The notes: generated by a model not told the origin, from the letters alone. DNA of 64,000 nucleotides from Ephydatia muelleri (GCA_013339895.1 JABACO010000005.1:12940590-13004589); one strand, 5' to 3'; shown: positions 1 through 14,339, counted from the stretch's first letter. A program made the numbers and translations.

Positions 1-3000
1 GTCGTGGTGTGCACATTGTCCACTCCCTGCACTCCACGGTCAGGTACACTCTCTACAGCTTGGACACGGCCAAGGCCGCCCAGAGCTCCCAGTTTAGCGA
101 TGTCACATCCCGCTACTTGCGTCAGCAGGCGGGGGCCCTCCGCCTGTGGCCCGTTGGTCCAGGAAACACGTGGTTGCTTGTTGATGCCATGGGTGGGCTG
201 TACCCGCTTCAGAAGGACAGTGCTGGCGGAATTAAGGACCTACCCATGCTGGTATGTATGTGCTGTGGTTGTATGCTAGACTAAATACATGTATGTAATT
301 TTTAATTTATTTTTATTTGTTATCTTGGCAGCATTTGCCTCCTGCATTGGATGTTGGCATAGGCATGGAAGGAGGTGATGGGAAAGGACCGGTCGTTGTC
401 GTTGCATTCCGCAAGCAACACTTGATCTCTGCCTTGCTGCACTGCGACCTTGCCTCAGTGAAGTCTATTGTGGAACAGGGAAGGGGTGAGTGTGTAAAGA
501 TGTAGAGTTGATGAGGGTGGGAGGGGAAGGTAGGGCTGGGAAAGGATTTGTTCTTTTTCCCCTTCTCCTTCTGATTGTGTTCAGGCTTGGTTTCTTTCTG
601 CCCCAAGGTTCACCTCATGAGCTGACATGTTTGCTGTCGGAGAAATGCTCAGGTGGATGTAACATCTTCCACCTGCTTGCCTTCCTTGATGCGCCTGCTG
701 AGCCTGTTCCCGCTGAGAGACGTGGTGCTGCAAGCCGCAGCAGTCCTCGCAGCATGGGGCTGAGGGAGATGATGAGACAAGCCTCAATGCTACCCAGTGG
801 TGAGTGAACGTGTGTGTATGTGCTTGTACACCTGTGCGCATTTATGTGTGTCTTTGTGCATGTGTTAATGGTGTGTGTGTCCATGTGTATGTGTTATTGG
901 TTTGTGTGTGTCTGTGTGCATATGTGTTATTGGTTTTTATGTGTGTGGGTGTGTGGGTGTGTGAGTATATGTCTGCGTGAGGAGCCTCTGTTCTGTGTTG
1001 TAGTCGTTGGCATGGGGAGGCCGAACTCTGCTTTCTCATGTCAGACCTCTGTAAAGCCATAGTTTGGGCACATTGCTAGGATACCCTAATTTAGTCAAAG
1101 CATGCATTTGTCTTGGGTTGCAGACACTGCATGCTTCTGCAGTCACTTTGCTCAGTAGGTGTGTATCTCTTTGATGCCCATCACATGGAAGATTATTTTA
1201 ACTGTTATGGAATGTGTGCAATTGAAATTTAGTATGTAATGCTGAGGGATGTTTCTCCTTATTACATATATCTGTGGAGACTACTACTCAAGCTTGTATT
1301 TAGTGAAGGGCTGGTACTGATACAGAGGTATTTTTGACTGTCACAGATCAGTTACCATATACGTTGTATAGACTGGGCTTTAGCTTGTTGTGAGTTCCAA
1401 AGGGTTTGATTTAGCACACCATGTCGGTTATCCTATTCAGAGGGGGAAGGTGCTGGTGGTGTGTGTGTGTGGATTGAAGTGTACTTCCGATTTTATGTTT
1501 ACCTAGCGACTGCTAAAACAGCTATTGTAGGGAGGTGAGGTATGGGGAGGGTGTGTCTTTGTTTTTGGCACCATGATGGTGATGCCATCCGTACCTTCTT
1601 CTCTTGGTGGACAGCATGTCGTCTGTGGGGCGCCATGGATGAGGCTGATGACGCAGACCTGCTGTGTGTGGCCAGCGCCACATCTTTTGTGGAGTACCTG
1701 GGATCGCTGGAGGAGCACTCTGAGGTACTGCAGGGACTCCTCATGGAGAAGAACGCAGAGGGCTTTACACCATTCATGGCTGCCGTAGCTTGCAAGGTAC
1801 ATGTTATGCCAGTACTTGTTATGGCTTGAGTGGTGTATGTTTTGCAGGAGTCATGTTATGTAGGCAAACACCTGATTGAATTCATGTGAACTAGTTGAGT
1901 TCAGCAGCTTTTCTCTCTCCCAAGGGGCTGTAAACTGGAGTGTGTTTGTGTCTGCTCAGCACATTGTATCACGTGCATGTTGTGTGGGGTAGTCAGGATA
2001 CATGTGATGCAAAACAGCATTGGCGATTTCTGTGGCCTTGTATGTCATTCATGGACTTTATCACCTAATTGTGTTATGTCAGTTGGTATTTGAATCAGCT
2101 CATCATGTTCATTGACTATGCAAGTACGATTCGCACTGCAAGGTCCTGTGCATGCAATTCTTTATGTATCTCCCAAGGGGACAACCTCATTTTGAAAGGT
2201 TACTGCATAGCCAATATTATTTATCAATGTAGGTTTATCCAGTATTAGACTTGGGTGACATTTGGTGTGGTCATCATGGTGGGCTAGGCCAGCCTTTGCA
2301 GGTTTCAATACCACACCTGGCGTGTCCTGGTCTGCATCATGGCTGGGTGTGATAGGATGTCCTTCCCTCTTTCAATTGGGTTATGCATTGACATAATGAC
2401 CTTGTTAGTGGTGTTGGCATTGTCAGCATAAACCCATTCCCATAGAATATTTCTATTATTGAAAGGTTGAGCATGTGGCAGACAGGACAGCCAATTACAA
2501 TGGGATCTATTTCAGGCATACAGTGTGGCGACGAAGCTGCTTGAAGTGGCTCGTTCCCTGAGCAAAGGGTCTGACGAGCTTCTGCTGGGTATGCTCTACC
2601 CATCTGATTCCCACCCTGACGACAACCCGGTCTTCATGTTGTGTCGTAATGACACTTGCTCCTTCACCTGGACTGGAGAGGAACACATCTATCAGGTGTG
2701 TACTTAGCTGTATAAGGGTCGGTCCTCTTTTGGTATAGGTAATTTTGTCGTTTTTGGGTACCTTCAGGTGTGCATGACGTGTGTGCGTGTGTGGGGGGGG
2801 GTGCATATGTGTGTGTGTGGCGGTGTGTGATGAAGGTTACTTGTTGTGATTTGTCTGTTTAAGTTGTACCTGAATGCAAATTGATCATTCACTGACTCAT
2901 ATTAGCACGATCATCAGTTTCATTATGCTCATTGTGTGGACAGGGTTTATTTAACAAGGTTTTACTTTTAAAATGGTTTACTTTCAGGATATCTTTGAAT

Positions 3001-3616
3001 GCCGAACTTGTGGACTCACAGGCTCACTCTGTTGCTGTACAGAATGTGCATACACCTGCCATCGGGGTCATGACTGCAGCTTCAAACGGGCGAGTCCAAC
3101 CGCCTACTGTGACTGCTGGGAGAAGTGCAAGTGCTTGGCACTGGCCCCAGGTTCCGATTCGCATAGGCACTCTCTGCTGACCCAGTTGCTCAAGTTCAGG
3201 ACCCTCAGTTCCAGCACTAATGGCCGTGATGAGCATCTATTGGAGATGCTGCTGGGTACTGTGGCACGCCAATCCAAAGAGCAGAACCAGTGGCATTCTA
3301 TGCGATCGGGCTATCGGCACCAGTCGAGGAAAGAGGACCAGACTGCAGTCATGCCAGCGCATGACCTCTCTCCGCCGCAGTTTGCCCGGAGGGCCCTCCA
3401 GATGGCCTGTGAGGAGTGGACGTGCGTTGAAGCTGCACTGGGAGCTGGAGAGGAGGAGGAGGAGAAGGAGGGGGGAAACAAGATGGAGACTGGAACCACC
3501 TCTGCATGGAGTCCTGCGTCTTCTAAGCAGGGCAACTTTGTGATGAGCCAGGCCTCTACCAGGCACCTTGATGCACTTACTTACACACTGCTGTGCAAGA
3601 CACCACAGGATGTATG

Positions 3617-3666
<50 letters not shown>

Positions 3667-4708
3667 AATGTGAAATGTGAAATGCCACCACATTACAAGG
3701 GGGGGGGGGGGGGGGGGCGGGGGGGGGGGCAATTCCTCCCCCCATCTTTTGAAACTAATCACCCATCTTGCATACACAGATTGTGGACTGTCTTCTCACC
3801 ACTCTGGTGAAACAGATTGGCCCTCTTCGCACCAATGCAAGGGCCATTGCTGTCACTGAACGTTTCCTTCGGTCCGTGATCAGAGTCCTCTGTGTGTGTC
3901 ACATTGAAGGCACACCATCGTCTCAGACTGTGGGTAGCAGCAAGAAGAAGAGGTTTGGCACCACTGCACCATGTCAATGTTTGGTCTTAGCCTTGTAGTG
4001 GGTGTGTTATTGCTCTTAAGTGGATAGCTGCCAGTACATCATACAGCAAAGTTGCATGATGCTTTGTCCTAGTTGCCAATTGCATTGTGTTCAAGTCTCA
4101 TAGTTACCATACACATTAAATTACAACTGTTTGGCTTTCAAATAATTGCACATCATATCCTTTTCTGTTGCATCAAATCTGGGAGTATTGCATCACAAAC
4201 CACACGTGGCCTCTGTTATAACTGAGTAAATTGTTTCTATTTGTAGCCCATCACCCTCGCCATCACAGCTTGCAGATAGGATATTCTCCTCGTTAGTGCC
4301 TCTGGCCGTACCCCAGCTCATCTCCCAGGCGTGCACAGTCCTCACCCCTGTGTGCATGGGGGTGTGCATGCCTGTGGAGACTGGCTCAGCTGGGAGCGAC
4401 AAACACAGGATTGCTGAAGAGCTATTCAGACTTCCGCAGGCAGACCTTCTGAGGGTGTCCACCCAACCTGTAGGAGGAGGGGAACACACCCAGCTGACGG
4501 AGGGTGTGGTGAGTGAGAGTGAGAGTGAAAGTGGCGCTGGAGATGGAGAGGAGTCCACCAGTGGAGGACCTGCACATGATGCCAGCTCAACGGCAACTAT
4601 TGGCTCCAACCCTTTGCCATACCTGTCGGATCAAAACGTGAGCTTGCAGTGGCATGCGAGTTTAAGTGTACTCACTAAGTAGCGTATTTGTCTGTGGTGA
4701 GAGAGGTG

Positions 4709-4752
<44 letters not shown>

Positions 4753-4776
4753 GAGGTAGAGGATGTGTAGAGGTAG

Positions 4777-4840
<64 letters not shown>

Positions 4841-6073
4841 CTGGTTTGTTGGTGGCATCATGCTGTTGCAGGACTCCACTGACAACGAGGAGCTGGACTC
4901 GGCTGATGAAGGTTCGATGGACGGTGAGGGGGCACAGGATGAGGGCTACGTGATGGTGGACGCGGGGATGCTCCACCGTCCTTCCGTCTCCTCCCACTGG
5001 GCGCTGCCCTCCACCAAGACTCCGAGGAATGCGCAGCAGAGGGACCCGCTGAGTATGAACACGTCAGCTGCCATGCTGGCCCAGATCTTCTCCATGCTGG
5101 TGAGGCAGGCATCGGACCTGGTTGTGTTGATTGGTGGGCTGCTGCACTCGCCCACTCCACCGTCTGTTCTGCCAGTGATGGAAGGGGATGTATCTCGTCT
5201 GTCTTCGCTGCTGTGGACTGACCTTGCATTTATCTGGCAGTGGCTGGCTGCCATTATGGATTCTACCGAAGCGTTGGTTCGGTTGGGGTGTGCACTAAAC
5301 GGGAAAAGTTCACTGCAAAAAGAAGGTGTGTCTGTAGGTTGTGTTTTAATAAAATGATGTCTGCTCAGTAGTGGCATGTCAATTTATGTATTTCTAGGGA
5401 AGGGAATGACATTTCCATCAAATAAATGCCATTGCTAATGGTGATCAGTGAAATGTGTACTGACCATATTTCCTTTTTAAGTGGACCTCAATTTTTCTGG
5501 TACAGGTTTTTTCCATACTTTTGCATGAACACTGTATCCATTGCCTTTGTATAGGCCTTGTTGACCTGCTTGTATTATATTGCCCTCGTTTTGTTTTGGA
5601 GGAAATGAAGTGTGATGAGGGGAGCGTTAGATGCAGTAGCAATATTTATGCCTTATCTTATGACTTGACTAAAATAGATTCTGTCAGTCCAAGGGCAATG
5701 ACTAATGACTGGTTTGCTAACATCAGTGTGCCAGCCATGCATTTATGGCTAATGACTGCACTTACCTTGTATCATTTAGCAGAAGTGGGGTTGTAGATGA
5801 ATATGAGATGCATAGCAGGGCGTTGAGCATGAATACATTAGGTTACTCAATCTAGCTGTGTCTGAAGAGGCTGCAGAACAGGAGGGCACCTAGTGTGTCA
5901 GTGGGGGAACAGGGTTAGTGGTTCTATTTGAATATTGGTGCAGCAGGTGGGCGGGACAATTTTTAAATAAAAGCAGTGAGAATTATTTGTGCTCAAGCTA
6001 GAAATCTCCTTGTACCATGCATTTACTACATGTACTGGCATTTTTTAAACTCTTGAAAGGCAGTGGGGTGAAT

Positions 6074-6141
<68 letters not shown>

Positions 6142-9100
6142 ATTGTGTGAATGTGTTTTCTGCCATACATTTCATAGACTATAGTTGGCCAGTTGATGAA
6201 TATGTTTGAGGGATCGAACATCTAAATGTCCTTGTGTGGTATCACCAATACTTGCCCTGCTAAGCTAATCGTACATGTATGTGTGTGCTTAAGGATGCAT
6301 TTTAGTACAAACACAATGCTACAATTTTAAATAGCCATGTGAGAGTTCATACAGAGCCAAGCAAGATACAGGTGGTTCAATGGGCAGAGATCTGGCAAGA
6401 AGAGAGGATGGGACAATTTGTACTGGAGGGAGAGGGGGTGAGAAGCCAGCTGCTATCTTGGCACATGGTGGGGAGGGGGAGGATGAGGGGGCACTCCAGG
6501 CTGCACAACTCAGCAAATGAATATTGCAGTGATGATTAGCCGAGATCACAGGCATCTTTGGGCTTCACCTTTGTGGCTAGCCTTGCCGTGAAATGCGGTG
6601 GTGTGTATGCATGTGTGTGCAACATTTATGGATGACTGTTTGTAAGGAAGTCCAACTTTAGCACATTCCTTTAAGAATTGGGGAGGGGAAGCTATGATGG
6701 GTTGGGTGTCCATTCAGATCTTGTGGTTATGAGGCAAGGCTTTATGAGAAGTGGCGTGTGATGTGCGTGCTGTGCTCTATGTGGGCCACATCAGACATCA
6801 GAGGGAGCATGTCTCAGAAATGCCACTCTCTCTACAGATTATAAAAATCTATTGCTAGGGTTATTAATTGAAAGTTGGAGCATGTGTGAGCTTGGAGCTA
6901 TTTCAGTACCTTTGTTTTGTAGCTTAACTATCTGTCCAATGATGTATGCTAGATCATGCAAGGGGTCTAATTTATTACACAGGATTGTAGTGTGTCCAAG
7001 TGGGGCATTTTTAGATGTCTATATCAGCTAATATGTTGATCACTTGGAAATGGAAGGGGGAGTTTTTAAGAAGTCCTAGGTTTGCAGTGTGGTGATGTTT
7101 GAGGATGCGTCATCAATGGTGTAGGCGTCATCAATGGTGTAGGCGTCATCAATGGTGTAGGCGTCATCAATGGTGTAGGCGTTTGGCGTTTCTCAATTGA
7201 TCTGTACTGTTGCTTTGATTGTGGGTTTACAAGGATAAGTGGTAAACTATAGTTCATCTTGTTTCTGACCACCACATTATGCTAAGCTCCACCTCTGAAT
7301 GTACTCTATACACCTAAACACTTAGTGTTTACGTGTCAGATTTTAACATGGCGTGTGGCATATCTTCCTAGAGGCAGGATCCCTTTAGTATTATTAGACA
7401 CACACATCTCTGCTGCCTTCGACTACAGTACATCATTTCCACCACCTGGCGTTGGCATTGTAGTGTCCGTACCATCTCTTTCTTCTTATTTTATTAATGT
7501 GCTGGGCATTACCTTGTTGAGTACACATGACAATATGACCTCATTACAACCCACTGGTTGTAGCATCTTGGTTGTACATCGTAGCATCATTTGATGCAGT
7601 GTGCAGAAACTGTGCTGTTTAATACATGGGAGGTTTTTCAGGTCCATAGTAATCATTACTGTAGCGGTCATTACTCGAGTGAGGGCTTTCTCTTTACATG
7701 TGTGCTGTGTTCTATGCATGTGTGGTGCAGAAGGGGTGTCCACTGATGCCAGCAGACTGAACGAGGTCCCACCGGAGTCTGTTGAGTCGCGCAAAGCATT
7801 TCTCTCCTACCTCCTCACACTGTCTCGAGGGAGTCATAATGAGCACAGAGGGCTGGCCCCGGCAATCAACGTAGCCTCCATGGAGCATGTTGCCTGGTGT
7901 CTGGATGCCATGGTGTACACCTTGCAGGTAGGATGGAGGATGCATGTGGGGTATACCTTGTATGGCTGTGTGGAGTGTGGTGGGCTTTTGATGGAGGATG
8001 CATGTGGGGTATACCTTGTATGGCTGTGTGGAGTGTGGTGGGCTTTTGATGGAGGATGCATGTGGGGTATACCTTGTATGGCTGTGTGGAGTGTGGTGGG
8101 CTTTTGATGGAGGATGCATGTGGGGTATACCTTGTATGGCTGTGTGGAGTGTGGTGGGCTTTTGATGGGAACGCGCTGCAGTACTTGCATCAGGCTGGGA
8201 ATAGGGAGAGCAGTGTGCACTGTTTGCACGCACACACACATAATGAAAGTAGGATAGCATGATTTCTCTCATAAACATACATTTAATATACAAGTACATA
8301 ATGGCAAACGTAGTGACCTTTGTGGCCTTTTGTGGACCTCTACTGCATGGCTTTTGTGCAGTTGTGCATAGCTCTTGTCGTCTTCTGTATTGTTGGGTGC
8401 TTCAAGATGTTGTTCCTGGCACCTCAGTAGCTCTTAGAGATTGTGGAAAAACAAAACTGTGTTTCTTTGATGTGGTTGGGACATTCATCTAATGTGTCAG
8501 TCTAGTGGCAAAACAACGTTTGGACTACATGATTCACAAATTACTTAGTAAGGTTTCAGATTCATCCTTTCAACCTTGCAGTTAGGTGTTCGTTGGTAAT
8601 CTTTTTATGGCTGTTGGGAACACAATATAAGCTCAGTACTTTTAATAAACCATTGTGCTTAAAGCCATAGCTAGCATTTAAGACCATGGCACATTGGGAC
8701 TTGGTATCTTTGTGTTCCTATTAACCAATTGGCAGTGGCTTAAAAATCAGGTGGTTGTGATGTGTCTTCGAAGTTCGTTGAGGTGACCATCAGAGTAGAA
8801 TATCCTTAAAAAGCACAAGTGTCAAATTGTAATTTTAAAGCAACATTCTGTAACCACTCACCTGGGAATTGCACGACAAGAATTTGATTTTTGTTTGCAG
8901 CTTCAGGTGTTTTGCGTTCTAATATTCTAGAGTATGGTTGATGTACATATTGTAATCCACTGGAGGGGAATCATGTAGTATGCATTTGTATTCCTCAATT
9001 CGACAGGGGCTTAGGCATCTTGAATAATCAAGGTATCCCCTGAACAGTCCAAAGAACTAAATGAGCGTAGACGACTGGCATAATTGGATATAGTTACAAA

Positions 9101-12100
9101 CATGGACTGACCTGAATAATTCAAACTGTGGCTAAGAACAAAGGCGACCTAAATTAATTAAGAAATCACCAGAAGACATGCAGCCTAAATAATTAAATTG
9201 TGATTGAGCATAGGCAATCAACATATATAATTTTGACCCAATGAAGCCTAAATAATTAGTATTGATCTTCTGTGGAATGGTAACAAAAAAAGCACACATG
9301 AAAAGATGAAACATCCTTCTTGTTAATTCAACTCATTTACTTTCCTCTATAAATGTTTTTCTTATACTGGAAGTAATCAAGATTGGCAAAATACATGCTT
9401 AAGCACACACACACCAGCGCATGTTAAGATTTTTCTCATTATGTGCTAATAAATGTTGACAACTTTGACATATAGTTGTACCAATACAATAACCAATGGT
9501 GAACTAGACCCATCCATTCAGTGGATGAAATATGATCGTACATACTACTGCTTGTTAATAAGAAGCCAACAGCACTAATACATCCTCCAATCCACTGAAC
9601 ATGTTGTTCTGCCATATGCAGCCCACTCAAAGAAAACGACTGTACGTAATACTGCAATTTCCCATTTTGAAGTCTCCAGCCAGTTCTGATGCCTAGGTCT
9701 ACAGTTTGTTTTTGATTAGTTACACACACCATCCAATGTGCTGAAGTCCACACGTTCAATTTACCTTAAAAAGAGTATGTTATGAAAAAGCCAACGGTCA
9801 CTAATTGATGTTGTGATTATGATTTGTTGTGTACTGTCATGTGGGGGGTGAGCTCACAAAAGGGGTCTGTCAGAATGGATTGCATCCTGTCAAGTCTATT
9901 GTGTCCTTTTGGGGCATTGATCTCTTCATGTAGCAGCATCAGTAGGCATTTATTGGTCTTCCTTGATCTGGCAATGTTTGCTTATTCTGAATAGATGCTG
10001 TTTTGTAGGGTGTGGGGTCTATTGAGGGAACCAAAGACAAAAGGATAATGAACTTCCTGATGGAGAGATTTTCGTTATGGTAGAAATATGACTGTGGAAA
10101 TGAAGCACACACTTTGAAAAGTACTTAAGATCGTTACATTGGAGCTGCCTTTTTTTTATCAGTGCAAGCAACCTAATAATCTGCATGTAGTCCAGCATGG
10201 GTTTGACTGCCCAGCATGAATCGTCAGAGGTTGCACATGTCGATACAACTACTGAAGTCTCCAAAGATGCTCTCAAAATAGAATTCCAAAGGTGTGGGAG
10301 TGCACCTCATCTGCCTCACACTGCAAAGGCACCCCCATCTGCCTTACACTGCAAAGGCACCCCCCGTCTGCCTTACACTGCAAAGGCACCCCCCGTCTGC
10401 CTCACACTTTAAAGCTTGTTTGAGTAGTGCCATGTCTGCTGGGTCTTAGGCACAAGAGCTTCTAACTATGAACTATGTACACAAGAGAACCCACAATGCC
10501 CTGGCCTCCAGTGGTCACATCATTAAGCTGTTAGATTAACTAATAGAATAATATGAAATTAGAGCTCACATATTCAAGACTTTGACATTTGTAGCAAAAT
10601 AATTCTTGGTCTGTACTCACCTATGTGCTCACACATAATGTTGCCAGCATTCTTGCATACATGCATAAACCAAGGATTCTATTGTGATTACTACTCTTAC
10701 ATAATATTCAGCAAGGGTATTTATCAGAGGCCTATAAAATGATGTGTTGTGCTAATAAAAGGATTAAAGTTGCTTTATCCCCTCGGTTCTTATACTCACA
10801 AAGGAGGTATCAAATAGTTGTGATTACGTTGAGTATATGAGGTTGGGCATGGGTTTGGGCTATTATAAAGGTTTAACATCATTGTTTCCACACACACACA
10901 CACACACACACACAAGCGCACACATGTGCAGCCTGCAGTGAACATGCCGCATCGCTTCTTCAGGCGCACCAACTCCACCACCTGTCTTGGCTACCCTCCA
11001 GTCTCTCCCTTTGCACCCCTGGTCGAGGCCCTGCCACTTGCTGACCGTCCCCACCTCCTCCATCCGAAGCAGTGCAGGGAGGCCATGTTTGGGTTCACCC
11101 AGCAAGAGATGTTGGATACCTGGCCCGTGTGCACCCTCCCTCCTCCCCCTGTCATCCAACTCATATCCTCCCCCATTCCCCGTGGACTGGCCCTGCAGTT
11201 CCCACAGCAACCACCAGCACAGTTGCATCACCACCAGCAGAACTGTGGAAGAGGTGTGTGTCGGTGTCTACTATTCTTTTTGGTTTTAAGTTTCTTATTC
11301 AATTTTGAAATCTTTTTTGTGCTCTGTTTCAGTTTTGAGTGAGGATGCGGCCAACTATGTGGAGAGTCATCAGTTGGCGGCGGGAGTGGTGCTGGGGAGA
11401 TGGTGCATGACAGTGGACCTCTTCAGTCAGGCCTTTGCCGATACCACTGGCAAAGAGAAGGACTCTGTGCTTGCCCATCTGAAGAGCTTCGAGAAGATTG
11501 AGCGAGAGTTTAGAAGAGAAATGGAAATGTTACATTCAGCAGCACATAGGGATATTGTAGTGGAGGTCGGTTTTTGTTGGCAGAGTGATGTGGTCTGACA
11601 GGCTGAGTGTGTGTGGTTTTCTGTATGTAGGTGGAACGATGTAGAGAGAAACTACTGTCTGGAACTTTTCGAGTGTTGAATTCGTTTTGCGACAGCAAGC
11701 ATTCAAATGGCTCTAGCCAGCCACTGTGCGTTCATCGTATCAAGGTGTTCTTCAAAAACGAACCAGGAGAAGGTTCAGGGGTCACCCGGAGCCTTTTCAC
11801 AGCGCTGTCTGAAGCCTTGTTGAGCGATGAGCCACTTCCTAAGCTTGATCCTGTGCTCAAGGCCAAGAGGCCATTGTCTCGTGAGTGTCACCTTTTTTCT
11901 TGTTTTGGTTGGGTCTGCATTGGATCACTGAATAGGACTCATGTCCCCACAGCCAGTGGAAGGTTCCGCTCAAGAGAAAAGCAGAAATCATCCATCAAGG
12001 TTGAATTTTTGGTGAGTTAGTGAAAGGCTGAGGCATTGTTCTTTACTGCTTGGTTTCAACACCACTTCTAGGATCAAGTCAAACTAGCTCCCACCAAGTA

Positions 12101-13487
12101 AGTTGTAGTACATTCCATTTCTCTGTGTCCACACAAGCAACCGACTCCTCCTCTAGTGCTACTGAATCGCCGCAAGACATGAGTGCGGAGTGTCCCCTGT
12201 TCTACCAACCAGGGAAGCCTGGCTTCTACTCACTGCGTGCTGGTGTGAACACACCTGGCAGGCTGAATGCTTTTCGCAATGTTGGCCGCATACTGGGACT
12301 TTGTATGCTGTTCTCCGAAGTGCTGCCCATACCCCTTTGCAGACACATATACAAGTACCTTCTTCATCGAGAGGTCTGTTCTTAAATGGTGTCTGTTATG
12401 CTCAGCTGGTCACTTTTGTGTACCTTCCTGTCTGAATGGGGGCAACAGATCAGTTGGCATGACCTTGCCTTCTTTGACCCTGTGATGTACGAGAGCATGA
12501 GGAAACTGATAGTGGATATGAGGAAGGAGGAGGATGGCTCTGAGCATCTGGGCAGCCTGAGTCTCAACTTCAGTGTGTCCCTGCGTGAGGAAGAGGGTGG
12601 AGGGATCCACAACCTCATCCCAAATGGTGCAGATTGTTCCGTCACCCCCGACAACATCTTTTTGTATATACAAAAGTATGCAGAACTGAGGATGATTAAA
12701 GTGCATCAGGAACCATTGGAGGTGAGTGGGGTCTCTATTGGGAGGGGAGGGGAGTGGGATGGGCAGGGATGTGTGACTGTTGTTCCTCGTTATTCAGCAC
12801 ATGCGTCAGGGACTGCATGATGTTCTAGCGGAGAGCTCGTTGCAGAACCTCACAGCAGAGGACATGCGCCTCACATTGTGTGGGTGTCCTCAGATTGATG
12901 TGGAAGTACTTAAAAAAATTACACTCTTCAACGATGAGTCCAGTGAGTGTCTTGCTTGATCATATCACAGACACACACACACACACACACACACACAATG
13001 CATCTAGATAATTAGTTGATGCAGGAGGCAATGTGATTAAAATAATCTTTACTGTAAAAGAAGTGTTGATTATGTAATAGTACTATTGACAAGTTAAAAC
13101 GTAGGGACCATTTAACCCCTAGATTAAGTATTATTCAATGGTATGTCATAACAGTTCCTTTGCGTTTACATTGCATATGCACTCTTAGGGAAGGGTTTTG
13201 ATGCCTTGCAGCGGTTTAAGATCTGGTTCTGGTCAGTTGTGGAGCGTTTGAGTCAGAAGGAGCGACAGGAGCTCTTGTACTTCTGGACCAGTAGCTCAGC
13301 CATGCCTGCCAATGCAGACTCCTACCAGCCAGCTCCAAGTGTCACACTTCGTCCTGCAGACGACCAACACCTTCCAACAGCAAACACATGCATATCTCGG
13401 CTCTACATCCCATACTATTCATCAAAGAGCCTTTTGAAAGCAAAGGTTCTCATGGCCATACGGACGAAGACATTTGGCTTTGTTTAA
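1..13487 (+). CDS. UBR5: UBR5/hyd-type HECT E3 ubiquitin ligase, 5' end outside window
   Basis: This is a large N-degron-reading HECT ubiquitin ligase. Visible exons: 1-250, 332-485, 608-799, 1615-1796, 2516-2695, 2988-3611, 3780-3952, 4247-4637, 4872-5325, 7731-7927, about 10931-11255, 11333-11565, 11631-11880, 11953-12011, about 12136-12373, 12447-12721, 12798-12942 and 13189-13487. The first exon matches the region just after the RCC1-like part of UBR5. The UBR box lies at about 2988-3140 with the Cys/His zinc ligands in [20 protein letters not shown] and a [10 protein letters not shown] tail. The HECT domain fills about 11650-13487; it holds [24 protein letters not shown], the catalytic Cys in ANTCISRLY and the FGFV terminus. 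The acidic linker is at 4500-4920. The stretch between HECT start and YQPGKP is only about 50 codons, so the MLLE domain of animal UBR5 is not seen. Reading frames around 12011-12136 do not join cleanly. The identity is firm; exact exon ends there are not. Confidence 0.93.
872..965. repeat. Imperfect GT-rich microsatellite in UBR5 intron
   Basis: TGTGTG runs mixed with TTATTGGTTT copies fill the intron after the exon ending at 799. Open frames across it are repeat artefacts. Confidence 0.75.
3619..3730. repeat. (GT)n tract followed by poly-G in UBR5 intron
   Basis: About twenty GT units (3619-3658) are followed by a nearly pure run of some 30 G (3700-3729), in the short intron between the UBR-box exon and the next exon. 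The poly-G run may form G-quadruplex DNA and is prone to length error. Confidence 0.85.
4709..4838. repeat. Two (GT)n microsatellites in UBR5 intron
   Basis: Two GT tracts (about 4709-4750 and 4781-4838) are separated by a GAGGTAGAG spacer and occupy most of the intron before the exon at 4872. Confidence 0.9.
5326..7730 (+). other. UBR5 intron, 2.4 kb, no other gene seen
   Basis: The intron between exons ending at 5325 and starting at 7731 holds a (GT)n tract at about 6078-6140 and an 18-bp minisatellite at 7106-7180. I found no frame with recognisable protein similarity on either strand. Confidence 0.7.
7106..7180. repeat. 18-bp minisatellite, about 4 copies
   Basis: The unit GCGTCATCAATGGTGTAG is repeated four times without change and then runs into unique DNA. 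It lies in a UBR5 intron. Confidence 0.9.
7932..8168. repeat. 58-bp minisatellite, 4 copies
   Basis: A 58-bp unit that begins GGATGCATGTGGGGTATACC and ends in GGGCTTTTGATGG is repeated about four times with almost no difference. It starts five bases after the exon ending at 7927, so the repeats abut the splice donor. Confidence 0.92.
10303..10410. repeat. About 28-bp tandem repeat, 4 copies
   Basis: Units of the form CTGCCTTACACTGCAAAGGC plus ACCCCCCGT repeat four times within a UBR5 intron. Confidence 0.85.
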
Positions 13488-13829
13488 TGTGGCTGTGTGG
13501 TGATCTCCAAAGACGAATGGCCTGGCCCTATAGAACATTTTGTCAATGATTGCATCTCTTTACTTGTTGCTGTTATTCCTGAGTACTAATTCAATGCAGC
13601 CATGCTATGTGCCATTATTTAAATCATGCTGTAATGGGTGCAGCGATCACACATTAGTTACTGCAGAGTTCGTGTAAATTATAACAGCGGACAAGGGAAT
13701 TGCCATTATTAAAGGGGTCTAGAAAGCCTCTCACGTTTGCATTGGTAATAAAATGATCAGACTACAGCTCCATTTTAGAGAGCATACACTTTGGGTATCC
13801 AGTGGGCTGTATAGCGCCTTTCCCTCCTA

Positions 13830-13835
13830 AATAAA
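13830..13835 (+). terminator. Candidate UBR5 polyadenylation signal
   Basis: AATAAA lies about 340 bases after the UBR5 stop. A second AATAAA-like hexamer is near 13747. Nothing else recognisable is seen between 13488 and 14340. Confidence 0.4.
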
Positions 13836-14339
13836 GTTTCCGTAGGCTAGTAGACGAGGGAGTTGCATGGTGATATGGACCAGCGCTTTCAGTAAAGTGA
13901 TCTCAACAGTGGCATATACATGTATTATGTGTGAACGTATTTTTCATTTGCTGCTGTATCACTGCACACAGTCAGGGATCGTAACTGTATAGTAAAAACA
14001 GTATAGCCATTATTATAATATTATCTATGTTCTATATTAGGTTATTGGTGCATTAAAATTACTTGTGTGTTTTACTTGTTATTTCACATTTATATAATTA
14101 TTTTTCTACATGCATGCGCATCATCATCTATATTATAGCTTGACTTGTAATTGTCGAGAATCTAAAATACAGAGGATAGAGAGATAAATACTAAGTCAGC
14201 ATTCTGTCAGTCTTTCCATGGGGGAATTATTACACACCGAATGAAACCATAACGAATAGAAAATAAGGCATACAACAATATCGACAAACAAAAAATAGAC
14301 AAAATGGCCTGCAGTTTTTAGTACTGACATACCTATGCC

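Larger units (their letters stand above)
7928..10930 (+). other. UBR5 intron, 3.0 kb, no other gene seen
   Basis: After the 58-bp minisatellite this intron is AT-rich unique sequence, with a diverged 'CCTAAATAATT' repeat series at 9110-9260, a 28-bp repeat at 10303-10410 and a short (CA)n tract at 10888-10914. I see no coding signal. Confidence 0.65.
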
